A stretch of 11,449 nt of DNA from RGDT01 sp964630925. GTDB taxonomy: Bacteria > Planctomycetota > Planctomycetia > Gemmatales > Gemmataceae. Position 1 is the first letter of the stretch, and each line of letters opens with the position of its first letter. Location: NCBI GenBank assembly GCA_964630925.1, contig CAZVZK010000233.1:1-11449 (forward strand). The letters run 5' to 3'. Below are positions 1 to 6,791 of this stretch, piece by piece. The translations under genes and the position numbers were made by a program. Under the pieces are notes generated by a model that was given only the letters and a program-made list of their open reading frames with translations, did not search any database and was not told the origin of the DNA.

Positions 1-2130
1 GTACAGCTTGTTCCCGGCGATCAGCTCCTTGTGGGAGCCCGCCGCCACGACCTTGCCCTTGTTGATCAGGTAGATCCGCCCGCACGTCTTCAGGGTCGAA
101 ACCCGGTGCGGCAGGAAGATCGTCGTCCGCTCCGGCAGGAGCCGCGCCATCGTGTCGTCCAGCAGGCTCTTCGTCTCGTCGTCGAGGTCCGCGTCCGGCT
201 CCTCGATGATCAGCAGGGCCGGGTCACGCAGGATCGCCCGCGCCAGGGCGACGCGGTACTGCTCCGACAGCGTCAGCGAGTGCCCCATCTCCCCGATGGG
301 CGTCTCGTACCCCTGCGGCAACGCCTGGATGAACTTGTGCGCGTGCGCCATCTTCGCCGCCTCGATGATCTGCGGCAGCGTGTACGCCGGGTCACCGCAG
401 CCGATGTTGTTCCGCACCGTGTCGTGGAACACGAGGTTGTGCATCATCACCAGGCCGACCTGCGCCCGCAGCGAGTCGAGCGTCACCCAGCGCAGGTTGC
501 GCGAATCGATGCGGATCTCCCCCGCCGTCGGGTCCAGGAGGCGCGGGATCAGGTAGATGAGCGCCTGCTTCTCCAGCTCGTCCGTACCCACCAGCCCGAT
601 CCGCTGCCCGGCCGGGATCGTCAGCGACACGTCCTCCAGCAGCGTCCGCTTGCTGCTCGGGTCGCGCAGCGTCACGTTGTCGAACTCCAGGGCCTTCGAC
701 ATCGGCGCGAGGAACTCCGCCCCCGGCACCTGGCCCACGTCGCTCCGCCGGTCGAGGAACCCGAACACCTGCTCCGCCGACTCGTTGCCCCGCTTCACCA
801 CCGTCCGCATCTCGAGCCAGCGGTCCAGCGGCGGGTACAGCATGAGCAGCGTGGCCACCATCACGCCGCCCCCGGCCAGCGACAGACCGCCGTAAAGCAC
901 CATCAGGGCGCCGACGTAGAACAGGATCAGGGCGCACGCCCCGCCGAGCAGCACCAGCAGCGGCAACGCCATCGCGTCGGCCCGGTGCCGCAGCCGCTGC
1001 ACCGAGCCGTAACGCGAGAGCTGGCGCTCCATCCGGTTCTGGTTGAACTGGTCCATGAGGTACGTCTTCACCAGACGCATCATCATCAGGCTCTCGCGGA
1101 TGATCGTCAGGCGCTCCGCCGCCACCGTCGTCGCCAGCTTGGACTGCCGGCGGAAGGTGTTCACCAACTTGACGCCGACCGCGTACACCACCAGCACGAA
1201 CAGAAGGAACGCCACCGCCAGCAGCGGCTCCGTGACCAGGGCGAACAGGACGAGGAGGCCCAGCATCACCGGCTCGCGGAAGTACACGGTGAGTCGGGCG
1301 TAGAACGAGTCGTGCAGCGCCTCGATGTGCCGCGTGAGGATCGTCACCGCCTCGCTCGGCCCCAGGACCCGGATCGCGAGCTGCCCAAGCCGGAACGTGT
1401 GGTGGTACACGGCCCGCCGCAGCCGCCCGCTGGCGTCCGTGGCCGCCCGGGCGGCCATCTCGCGGTTCAGGATGACGAGGAATGCCCCGGCCAGGCCCAG
1501 GAGGATGGTCAGGATCGCCATGCCGGCGAGGAAGGGCGGGAAGATCGAGAAATCCGCCACCCCACCGTTCCACGCCCACCGATTCCACCCGGTGATGAGT
1601 GGGACGACGCTCGGGCCGGTCCGCAGCTCGCTCCGCACGGCCAGGCTCAAGAGGCCGTGGTCCCCAGTGGACATCCGCATCCCAGACGGCTCGGCGGGAT
1701 CATCGACGAACACCTCGTCCGTGGCCGCGTCGCCGTAGCGGGCAGCGAGGTACGTCCACACGATCTCCGGCCAGATCACCTCCGCCTGGGCGTCGGTCAG
1801 GGGCGTCTGTGACTCCAGCAGGCCCGGGTCTCGGGCGATGGGCCGCCCGGTCCAGTCGAGCCACGTCTTGCGCGTGGCCGCGTCGGCTTTCCGCCAACGC
1901 TCCTGCACCTCCCGACGCTGCGTGTACGACAGCTCGCCGTAGCGCGGGATGCGCCCGTGGTGGTCGAGGTAGTCGATGAATAGCCACAGCACGCCGAGCA
2001 GGCCGATGACGACCAGGCAGGCGCCGATGGCCGACAGGTGGGCCAGCCAAACAGCCGACCCGCTGGTGTTCAGGTAGCCCAGCGCCTTCGCGTAGGCGGG
2101 CTCGTTCGGCTTGGATTCGTCTTTCGCCAC
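1..2130 (-). CDS. ABC exporter half-transporter with degenerate ATP-binding domain (3' end beyond window)
   Basis: Membrane transporter of the ABC exporter fold; substrate unknown. 710 codons are visible and the end lies past the left edge. TM1 is about residues 28-51, followed by a roughly 145-residue mostly hydrophilic segment, TM2 about 196-226, two helices at 287-298 and 302-320, and two at 388-428. An ABC ATPase domain runs from about 478 to the edge. That domain is atypical: the Walker A position reads GLVGTDELEKQAL (512-524), keeping only the Lys; the Q-loop Gln is Met563; the signature is LTLSE (619-623) instead of LSGGQ; the Walker B Asp is Glu643. Catalytic-type Glu644, an ADLD D-loop and H-loop His675 remain. 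The GTG start at 2130 is chosen for a GGAGGAG ribosome site 7 nt upstream; an in-frame ATG at 2184 lacks one. The frame is open throughout, so a pseudogene is unlikely. It may work with a canonical partner subunit, perhaps encoded just beyond the left edge (inference). Confidence 0.88.
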   Translation of the reverse strand, partial: MAKDESKPNEPAYAKALGYLNTSGSAVWLAHLSAIGACLVVIGLLGVLWLFIDYLDHHGRIPRYGELSYTQRREVQERWRKADAATRKTWLDWTGRPIARDPGLLESQTPLTDAQAEVIWPEIVWTYLAARYGDAATDEVFVDDPAEPSGMRMSTGDHGLLSLAVRSELRTGPSVVPLITGWNRWAWNGGVADFSIFPPFLAGMAILTILLGLAGAFLVILNREMAARAATDASGRLRRAVYHHTFRLGQLAIRVLGPSEAVTILTRHIEALHDSFYARLTVYFREPVMLGLLVLFALVTEPLLAVAFLLFVLVVYAVGVKLVNTFRRQSKLATTVAAERLTIIRESLMMMRLVKTYLMDQFNQNRMERQLSRYGSVQRLRHRADAMALPLLVLLGGACALILFYVGALMVLYGGLSLAGGGVMVATLLMLYPPLDRWLEMRTVVKRGNESAEQVFGFLDRRSDVGQVPGAEFLAPMSKALEFDNVTLRDPSSKRTLLEDVSLTIPAGQRIGLVGTDELEKQALIYLIPRLLDPTAGEIRIDSRNLRWVTLDSLRAQVGLVMMHNLVFHDTVRNNIGCGDPAYTLPQIIEAAKMAHAHKFIQALPQGYETPIGEMGHSLTLSEQYRVALARAILRDPALLIIEEPDADLDDETKSLLDDTMARLLPERTTIFLPHRVSTLKTCGRIYLINKGKVVAAGSHKELIAGNKLY

Positions 2131-2140
2131 GGCGCCGCTC

Positions 2141-2147
2141 CTCCGCT
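2141..2147 (-). promoter_or_regulatory. Ribosome binding site of the ABC exporter, decides a GTG start
   Basis: GGAGGAG on the minus strand ends 10 nt before the second codon, i.e. 7 nt before the GTG at 2128-2130. It is the best Shine-Dalgarno match near the gene and argues for GTG over the in-frame ATG at 2184, which would add 18 Arg-rich residues. Confidence 0.7.
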
Positions 2148-2153
2148 GTCCCG

Positions 2154-2184
2154 ATGCGGCCCGCGCCTGTCGGCGGTGCCGCAT
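2154..2184 (-). other. Stem-loop in the predicted 5' leader of the ABC exporter
   Basis: On the plus strand ATGCGGC (2154-2160) pairs with GCCGCAT (2178-2184), and immediately inside CCGC (2161-2164) pairs with GCGG (2173-2176). One base is bulged and the loop is 8 nt. This gives an 11-bp GC-rich stem between the predicted transcription start (about 2184) and the ribosome site at 2141-2147. It could protect the 5' end of the mRNA or affect access to the start site (inference). Confidence 0.45.
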
Positions 2185-2190
2185 TGGTCG

Positions 2191-2196
2191 ATGATA
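2191..2196 (-). promoter_or_regulatory. Extended -10 promoter for the ABC exporter
   Basis: The minus strand reads TGT TATCAT: a TGn extension followed by a hexamer matching TATAAT at five of six positions, in an otherwise GC-rich region. No convincing -35 box lies 16-18 nt upstream, which is acceptable for extended -10 promoters. Transcription would begin near 2184, giving a leader of about 55 nt. It implies that the exporter is transcribed separately from the upstream permease gene. Confidence 0.5.
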
Positions 2197-2225
2197 ACAG
2201 AGGGGGGAGGCGTTGCCCATGCGAG

Positions 2226-2254
2226 CCGGCGCGTCGGCGCGCCTGGACGCGCGG
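2226..2254 (-). terminator. GC-rich hairpin after the ABC-2 permease gene, possible terminator
   Basis: GCGCGTC (2229-2235) is the reverse complement of GACGCGC (2246-2252). With one bulge the stem extends by CC (2226-2227) and GG (2253-2254). The 10-nt loop contains the palindrome GGCGCGCC. It lies about 28 nt past the permease stop and before the exporter's -10 box, where a terminator would be expected. No run of T follows on the minus strand, so this is not a classic intrinsic terminator. Chance hairpins are also common in DNA this GC-rich. Confidence 0.3.
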
Positions 2255-2281
2255 CGCGGGCGGAACATCCGGCAGGGCCTA

Positions 2282-3565
2282 TCACGCCACGTCGCGGTCC
2301 TCGAACAGGATCAGCCCGAACAGCAGCACGATCCCCGTGTACACCACGCCGTAGAGCGACACCGCCCCGACATACCGCAGGAACAGGTCGGCCCGCGGCG
2401 GCGCCTCGCTCAACAGGGCCGGGTCCATGCTGAACGCCCCTAGGTCCGGCAGCACGGTGTCGAACACCTGCGACACGAACCCCAGGATGCGCCCCACCGG
2501 CGCCCCCGGATTCTCCGCCTGCGCCTTCTGGGCGATGGCGACGAGCTTCGGAGTCAGGTGCGACAGGAAGTACACCGCCAGCACCGTCACCACATTCACC
2601 ACCATCGGCACGCGCGTCGCGAGCGCCACGGACAGCGCCACCAGCACCATCACCTGCGAGAAGCACAGCGCCAGCACCGGCAGCGTGTCCCCGGCGTGCG
2701 ACACCCACTGGGCCACGCCACGGAGAAGGTCCTGCGACTGCTGAGGCAGCCCGCTGTTCTGGATCGACCCCAGCAGATAGGGCGATGTGGGCACGATGCC
2801 GACGAGCGAGGCCGCCGACGGCGTTAGGGTGCTCTTGTTCACCTCCAGGGATTCCAGCCGGTCCCACCAGTGCTTGATCATCAGCACCTGCTCGAAGACC
2901 ACCGCCATCAGCCCGAACAGGAACAGGCACGCCAGCACGACGCCGAGGAATTTGCCGAGCATGAACTGCCGGCGGCTCACCGGCTTGCTCATGACGGTCA
3001 CCGCCGTCCGCCCCTCGATCTCGTCGCTGATCGAGATGCTCGCGCCCAGGCAGCCGAGGATCACCGCCCCCAGCATGATGGTGTCGTACCCGAGCTGCTT
3101 CACGACGAGGTAGTCCTCCCCGAACGTGAAGTAGGGCACGATGATCCACACGAACATCAGGAAGCTGCCGAGCGCGAAGAGGAGCCAGAACACCGGCTGG
3201 CGCACGCTCTCGAAGAAGGCGGCCAGGGCAACCGCCCCGCCCTTCGGCCACACGAGCAGCACGAGCCAGAAGATGGCGAGGAACAGGTCCACGGTGATCT
3301 GGGCCTGGAGCAGGGCCGTGTAATAGCGGCCGGCGGACTCCAGGCCGTCCTTGTCGGTGACACTGGAGAACACCGCGGCGGGCAGGCCGATGCACACGAC
3401 CAGGGCGGCCACCACGAGCGGCATGAGCCAGGTGGTCACGGGCTGGCCGCGCAGCCTCGCCCACTGCTCGCGGGTGACGAGGAGGAACGCCAGCCAGGGG
3501 AGGGCGAGGAGGAATTGCAGCAGGGCCAGCACGGCCCCCACCATCAGGTTGGTCGGGTTGAGCAT
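2282..3565 (-). CDS. ABC-2 type transporter permease (NosY/GldF-like)
   Basis: Integral membrane permease of 427 residues, predicted to form the channel of an ABC-2 transporter. About nine hydrophobic segments are visible, near residues 8-30, 46-68, 92-107, 124-146, 161-178, 203-228, 296-316, 320-336 and 395-420. The stretch DEIEGRTAVTVMSKPVSRRQ (181-200) leading into FMLGKFLG is characteristic of the NosY-type branch of this family. So is the ending with a last hydrophobic helix followed by FEDRDV. A loop of about 65 residues (230-295), rich in polar residues, separates the two halves. It starts 27 nt after the nadK stop with only a weak ribosome site, so it is probably co-transcribed with nadK. 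Such permeases normally work with a separate ATPase; none is encoded next to it here, and the adjacent ABC exporter is a different, fused type. Substrate unknown. Confidence 0.85.
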   Translation of the reverse strand: MLNPTNLMVGAVLALLQFLLALPWLAFLLVTREQWARLRGQPVTTWLMPLVVAALVVCIGLPAAVFSSVTDKDGLESAGRYYTALLQAQITVDLFLAIFWLVLLVWPKGGAVALAAFFESVRQPVFWLLFALGSFLMFVWIIVPYFTFGEDYLVVKQLGYDTIMLGAVILGCLGASISISDEIEGRTAVTVMSKPVSRRQFMLGKFLGVVLACLFLFGLMAVVFEQVLMIKHWWDRLESLEVNKSTLTPSAASLVGIVPTSPYLLGSIQNSGLPQQSQDLLRGVAQWVSHAGDTLPVLALCFSQVMVLVALSVALATRVPMVVNVVTVLAVYFLSHLTPKLVAIAQKAQAENPGAPVGRILGFVSQVFDTVLPDLGAFSMDPALLSEAPPRADLFLRYVGAVSLYGVVYTGIVLLFGLILFEDRDVA

Positions 3566-3592
3566 CGGGGTCGGCCCGCGGTGAACGGTCTG

Positions 3593-4504
3593 TCAGCCCG
3601 CCGGTGGCGGGGGGATGACCTCTGTACGCCCGGCGGGGCCTTGTTGTTCGCTCGGGGGCCGCTCGGCCCGGTACGCCGGCTGCGTACCCCAGTGCAGCTT
3701 GTCGTGCAGGGTGCGGTAGAAACTCCGCCCCGCCGCCCGCGCCAGCTTGAACGTGACCGGGGCGCGGCGGACCGTGATCGTCGCCCCCTCGGCCAGTTGC
3801 AGGCACTCCTGCCCGTCGATGACGAGCCAGGCGGTGTCCCCGCCGCGACGCACGGCGACGGTGTAGTCCTTGTCCGCCGAATCGACGACGGGCCGGCTGG
3901 TCAGGCCGTGCGGGCAGATCGGCGTAACGACGAACGCCGACAATTCCTGGCTGAGGATCGGCCCGCCGGCGGAGAGGGAGTGGGCTGTCGAGCCGACCGG
4001 CGTCGAGACGATCAGCCCGTCGCCGGAGATGCGTGCGACCTGCTCGTTGTCGATGGACAGGTCGAGGTCGAGCATGTGGAAGGGCGGCCCGGCCTGGACG
4101 GCGATCTCGTTGAAGCCCAGGGCCGGCGCCGAGGCGATGCCGCCGGGGAGGCGGTGCGTCGCCTCGAACATCAGGTGCTCGGTGATGGTGTACCCGCCCT
4201 GGACGACGCGGGGGAACGCCTCGCACAGCTCCTCGCTGGTGAGGTCGGCCAGGAAGCCGAGCCGGCCCAGGTTGATGCCGAGGACCGGCGTCTGCCGGTA
4301 GCCCATCTGCCGGGCCGCCCGGATGATCGCCCCGTCGCCCCCGAGGACGACGCACAGCTCGGCATCGACGCCGCCGAGGTCGGAGACCTGATACAAATCC
4401 TCGTGGACGATCTCGGCATGGCGGGCGAGGAAGGGGATCAGCCGCCCGGCCTCCTCCTTGACGCCGGGCCGGTTGGCGTTGCCGAGGACCATGATGCGCT
4501 TCAT
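3593..4504 (-). CDS. nadK: NAD kinase
   Basis: Cytoplasmic NAD kinase of 303 residues, making NADP+ from NAD+ and ATP or polyphosphate. The family motifs are in order: GGDG at 55-58 followed by AIIRAAR; the NE pair in GFNEIAV (132-133); the glycine-rich catalytic stretch from DGLIVSTPVG (162-171) through STAHSLSAGGP (172-182); then TPICPHGLTSRPVV (194-207) and IDGQE (229-233). The kinase core ends near KLHWG (269-273). About 30 further residues, rich in Pro and Gln, look disordered. Two small departures from the usual consensus are Ala instead of Thr after GGDG (59) and His instead of Tyr in STAHS. The ATG has an AAAGGA-type ribosome site about 6 nt upstream. It follows a repeat-bearing gap and is probably co-transcribed with the downstream permease. 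NADPH is used by MEP-pathway enzymes, so proximity to dxs and ispA may be more than chance (inference). Confidence 0.95.
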   Translation of the reverse strand: MKRIMVLGNANRPGVKEEAGRLIPFLARHAEIVHEDLYQVSDLGGVDAELCVVLGGDGAIIRAARQMGYRQTPVLGINLGRLGFLADLTSEELCEAFPRVVQGGYTITEHLMFEATHRLPGGIASAPALGFNEIAVQAGPPFHMLDLDLSIDNEQVARISGDGLIVSTPVGSTAHSLSAGGPILSQELSAFVVTPICPHGLTSRPVVDSADKDYTVAVRRGGDTAWLVIDGQECLQLAEGATITVRRAPVTFKLARAAGRSFYRTLHDKLHWGTQPAYRAERPPSEQQGPAGRTEVIPPPPAG

Positions 4505-4550
4505 CGGCGTCCTTTCGGCCGGAGGACTACTGATTCGTGAACGCGCGCCA

Positions 4551-4569
4551 CGTCAGCGAGGCGCTGACG
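4551..4569. repeat. Perfect 8-bp inverted repeat (hairpin) in the nadK upstream gap
   Basis: CGTCAGCG (4551-4558) and CGCTGACG (4562-4569) are exact reverse complements around a 3-nt AGG loop. The hairpin sits between the PQQ-protein stop and the nadK start, about 47 nt from the nadK ATG. There is no T run on either side, so it is not a typical intrinsic terminator. It uses the same 8-mer as the direct repeats downstream on the plus strand. Confidence 0.6.
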
Positions 4570-4626
4570 CTGCGTGACACGGGGCGCTGACGCATCCCCC
4601 CTCGCCAGCAGCCAGAACCGCTGACG
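4562..4626. repeat. Three direct copies of an 8-nt motif
   Basis: CGCTGACG occurs at 4562-4569, 4585-4592 and 4619-4626, spaced 23 and 34 nt apart. The first two copies share the longer core GCGCTGACGC. With the inverted copy at 4551-4558, four copies of one 8-mer fall within 76 nt of a single intergenic gap. This could be a protein binding array, a degraded repeat element, or part of a structured transcript end. I cannot tell which. Confidence 0.6.
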
Positions 4627-4640
4627 CCCCAGGTGACGCC

Positions 4641-5909
4641 TCACTTCGCCTTGATGTCGTAGCACAGGATGGCGTCGCCCTCGCGGACGAACAGCTTGCC
4701 GTTGGCGATGGCTGGGTGCGACCACCCCGGACGCCCGCCCGAGCCCGGCAGCTTGAACGAGCCGACGACCTTGAAGCCCTCGGGGGCCGCCGGCACCAGC
4801 GACATCGTGCCGTCGGCCGAGTGCATGTAGAGGTGGCCATCGGCGGCACACAGCGAGATGGAGCGGCCCGTGGTGCGGCCCTTCCACCTCTGCTTGCCCG
4901 TCTTCCATTCGGCGCAGAATGGGGAGCCGGCGTCCTCCGTGTCGCCGTAGACGTATTCGCCCACGCGGACGATCCCGCCGTGCTTGTTGGACATGCCGCT
5001 ATTGATCGGGTACACCTTCTCGGCCGACACGCCGTCGTCGCCCTCGGCCTGCTTGAGGAGGATGCCGCCCCCGCCGTACCCCTTGGCGATGAGGGCGTAT
5101 TCGCCGAGTATCACCGGCGTGGGGATGACGGCGGTGGCGTTGAAGTTCGGGACGGTCCAGAGGACCTTACCGTCGGAGGCACGCACGCCGAAGCCGAAGC
5201 CCGTCTTCGACTGGTTGCCCCCGCAGGTCTGGACGAGCACGCGCGTCTTGCCCACCGTGGAGGGCATGACCGACGAGTGGCCGGCGCCGGGGTTGCCGGG
5301 CAGCGTCGCCGTCCACACCGTCTTGCCCGTCTTCTTGTCCAGCGCCACCATCGCCGACTTGCCGCCCGGCGAGCAGATGGCGTGGTCGCCGTCGATCAGC
5401 ACCGACTCGCTGTAGCTCCAGCTGTCGCCCTTCTTGCCGCCGAAGTCCTTCTCCAGCCCCTTCCGCCACACCTCGGAGCCGTCCGATGTCTTCAGACACG
5501 CGACGTCCTTCGACCCTGTGATGACGTACAGGTATTCGCCGTCGATGGTCGGCGTCGAGCGCGAGCTGCCCCAGGAGTCGTTACGATTGATGTAGGGCGA
5601 GCCGAGCTTCACCTGCCAGACACGCTTGCCGTCGCTCTCGTTGAGGCAGATCAGGTACTCGTCCTTGCTCTCCTCGGTCGAGGGGCCGTCGCCCACGGTG
5701 TAGACCTTGCCCGCCGCGATGGCGATGCTGGAGTAGCCGCGTCCGCCGCCCTTCGACTGCCAGGCGAGCGGCGGGCCGCCCTTGGGCCACTCCTTCAGGA
5801 GGCCCGTCTCGGCCGAGTTCCCGTCACGGTTGATGCCGCGCCACTGCGGCCAATCGGCACCGGCGGCGAACGATGCGCATGCGAGGAGCGCGAGGAGGGA
5901 TCGGCCCAT
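4641..5909 (-). CDS. Secreted PQQ-like beta-propeller repeat protein
   Basis: Exported beta-propeller protein of 422 residues, function unknown. Residues 1-18 form a short signal peptide with a probable cut after AGA, leaving a mature end DWPQWRG, a start very common in planctomycete proteins of this type. Propeller blade motifs with Gly and Trp recur: DGKRVW (93-98), DGSEVW (143-148), TGKTVW (194-199), DGKVLW (246-251) and TGKQRW (337-342). These resemble the quinoprotein dehydrogenase and BamB fold. I see no haem-binding CxxCH motif or separate catalytic domain, so PQQ binding or dehydrogenase activity should not be assumed. LLAC at 8-11 is a poor lipobox; secretion as a soluble protein is more likely. 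A GGAGAG ribosome site lies 4 nt before the ATG. Such proteins are hugely expanded in planctomycetes and are usually annotated only by fold. Confidence 0.9.
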   Translation of the reverse strand: MGRSLLALLACASFAAGADWPQWRGINRDGNSAETGLLKEWPKGGPPLAWQSKGGGRGYSSIAIAAGKVYTVGDGPSTEESKDEYLICLNESDGKRVWQVKLGSPYINRNDSWGSSRSTPTIDGEYLYVITGSKDVACLKTSDGSEVWRKGLEKDFGGKKGDSWSYSESVLIDGDHAICSPGGKSAMVALDKKTGKTVWTATLPGNPGAGHSSVMPSTVGKTRVLVQTCGGNQSKTGFGFGVRASDGKVLWTVPNFNATAVIPTPVILGEYALIAKGYGGGGILLKQAEGDDGVSAEKVYPINSGMSNKHGGIVRVGEYVYGDTEDAGSPFCAEWKTGKQRWKGRTTGRSISLCAADGHLYMHSADGTMSLVPAAPEGFKVVGSFKLPGSGGRPGWSHPAIANGKLFVREGDAILCYDIKAK

Positions 5910-6002
5910 GGGGCTCTCCGTGTGGATGCGAGGGGGCAGATGTCATCCTCCCGCTTCGCTCCCCGCCCGTCAAGCCTCGCCCCGACGAAACCCGTGCCGC
6001 GG

Positions 6003-6422
6003 TCAGGGGGCCGGGATCAGGACGAGCGTGGAAGGCTTGAACGCCTTCAGGTAGCCCGGATGGACGGGCCGCCCGTCGGCGGAGACGATCACGGCCGCGC
6101 CCTCCCCAAGGCGTTGTTTGAAGGCGGCGGCGTCGATGCGCCCTCCGCCGGCCAGGCCGAACGTCGCGCCCTCCATCGGCCAAGGGCGCTCGACCAGGCC
6201 CGGACCGCCGCGGGTGATCGGCACCAGCTCCCGCACCACCCGCCCGCCGACGACCCTGACGACTTCCTTCTCCTCCTCCCGCACGACGGTGCCCAACACC
6301 GGCCTCACCACCTTCCCGGCGGACACCGTCAGGAAGACGAGTGTCGGCGGCGGCCCTTCAGGGGTGATCCGCGGCTCTGGGTCGGCGCCGGCGGACAGGA
6401 ACGCGAGAAGGAACAGGCCCAT
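6003..6422 (-). CDS. Small secreted protein of unknown function
   Basis: Predicted exported protein of 139 residues, not assigned to a characterised family. The start at 6422 is chosen because GGAGG lies 4 nt upstream and a short hydrophobic signal peptide, MGLFLLAFLSAGA, begins there; the longer in-frame reading from 6464 would bury it. After the signal there is a Pro-rich linker (17-27) and a Val/Arg/Glu-rich strand-like stretch (38-68) ending in VPITR. A compact C-terminal segment follows, including VIVSADGRPV (111-120) and ending TLVLIPAP. From memory, similar endings occur in other planctomycete secreted proteins whose middle carries repeated VPV-type segments; this is recall, not a search. 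It starts 44 nt after the preceding gene and ends 93 nt before the PQQ-protein start, so it may belong to the dxs transcript. Confidence 0.7.
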   Translation of the reverse strand: MGLFLLAFLSAGADPEPRITPEGPPPTLVFLTVSAGKVVRPVLGTVVREEEKEVVRVVGGRVVRELVPITRGGPGLVERPWPMEGATFGLAGGGRIDAAAFKQRLGEGAAVIVSADGRPVHPGYLKAFKPSTLVLIPAP

Positions 6423-6466
6423 ACATCCTCCGTGATTCGGCTCATCGGGCCACGGCGGGCCCACGG

Positions 6467-6772
6467 TCAGGGAGCCGCCCCGTTGCCATTCCCGCCGTCA
6501 CCCGCCGCCGGGGCGCCGACGGGCAGATCGCGGATCGACGTGATGTGCAGGATGGCGACGCGGACCAGACGGTCGAAATGGATCGGGTCATCGGGGAGCG
6601 TGATCCCGATGGCCACCTCGCGCCGCCCCACGAGGACATTGTCCGGGTGGGTGATGTCGAAGTCCTCGTTGCCGTTCGTGTGGATGCGGAACGGTGTGAA
6701 CGGCACGCGGCGGACGCGCTCAGTCAGGTCGTTGCTGTTGAACATGGACGGGCCCCCGGGGTCACCGGCCAT
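6467..6772 (-). CDS. Small planctomycete-type protein with PFTPF motif, function unknown
   Basis: Hypothetical cytoplasmic protein of 101 residues if it starts at 6772. The core reads LTERVRRVPFTPF, then RIHTNGNEDFDITHPDNVLV, then GRREVAIGI, and a segment around HFDRLVRVAILHITSIRDLP. I recognise the pattern PFxPFxIxxxxGxxxxVxHPD as a small protein type found in many copies in planctomycete genomes, without known function. The final 18 residues are Gly/Ala-rich. Two starts are possible. The ATG at 6772 has GGAGG 10 nt upstream and lies 19 nt after the dxs stop. The ATG at 6745 (MFNSND) begins closer to the conserved core but has no good ribosome site. The close spacing suggests translation from the dxs transcript. 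Confidence 0.75.
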   Translation of the reverse strand: MAGDPGGPSMFNSNDLTERVRRVPFTPFRIHTNGNEDFDITHPDNVLVGRREVAIGITLPDDPIHFDRLVRVAILHITSIRDLPVGAPAAGDGGNGNGAAP

Positions 6773-6791
6773 GATACCACGCCCTCCGGCA

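Noticed and set aside
31..1812. Plus-strand open frame of 593 codons opposite the ABC exporter
   Set aside because: Low-complexity Arg/Gln/His-rich translation, antisense to a protein with clear membrane and ABC-fold sequence.
2131..2184. N-terminal extension of the ABC exporter from an in-frame ATG at 2184
   Set aside because: No ribosome site and it coincides with the predicted transcription start; the GTG at 2130 has a strong GGAGGAG site.
2070..4355. Minus-strand open frame of 761 codons in another frame over the permease and nadK
   Set aside because: It overlaps two well-supported genes in a different frame and its translation is Arg/Gly/Ala-rich without domains.
5877..5888. Lipobox-like LLAC in the PQQ protein signal peptide
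   Set aside because: The preceding hydrophobic core is too short and AGA before DWPQWRG is a better ordinary signal peptidase site.
5945..5973. Possible promoter for the PQQ protein: TTGACG, 17 nt, GAGGAT on the minus strand
   Set aside because: The -35 box is good but the -10 hexamer matches only three positions and the region is not A+T-rich.
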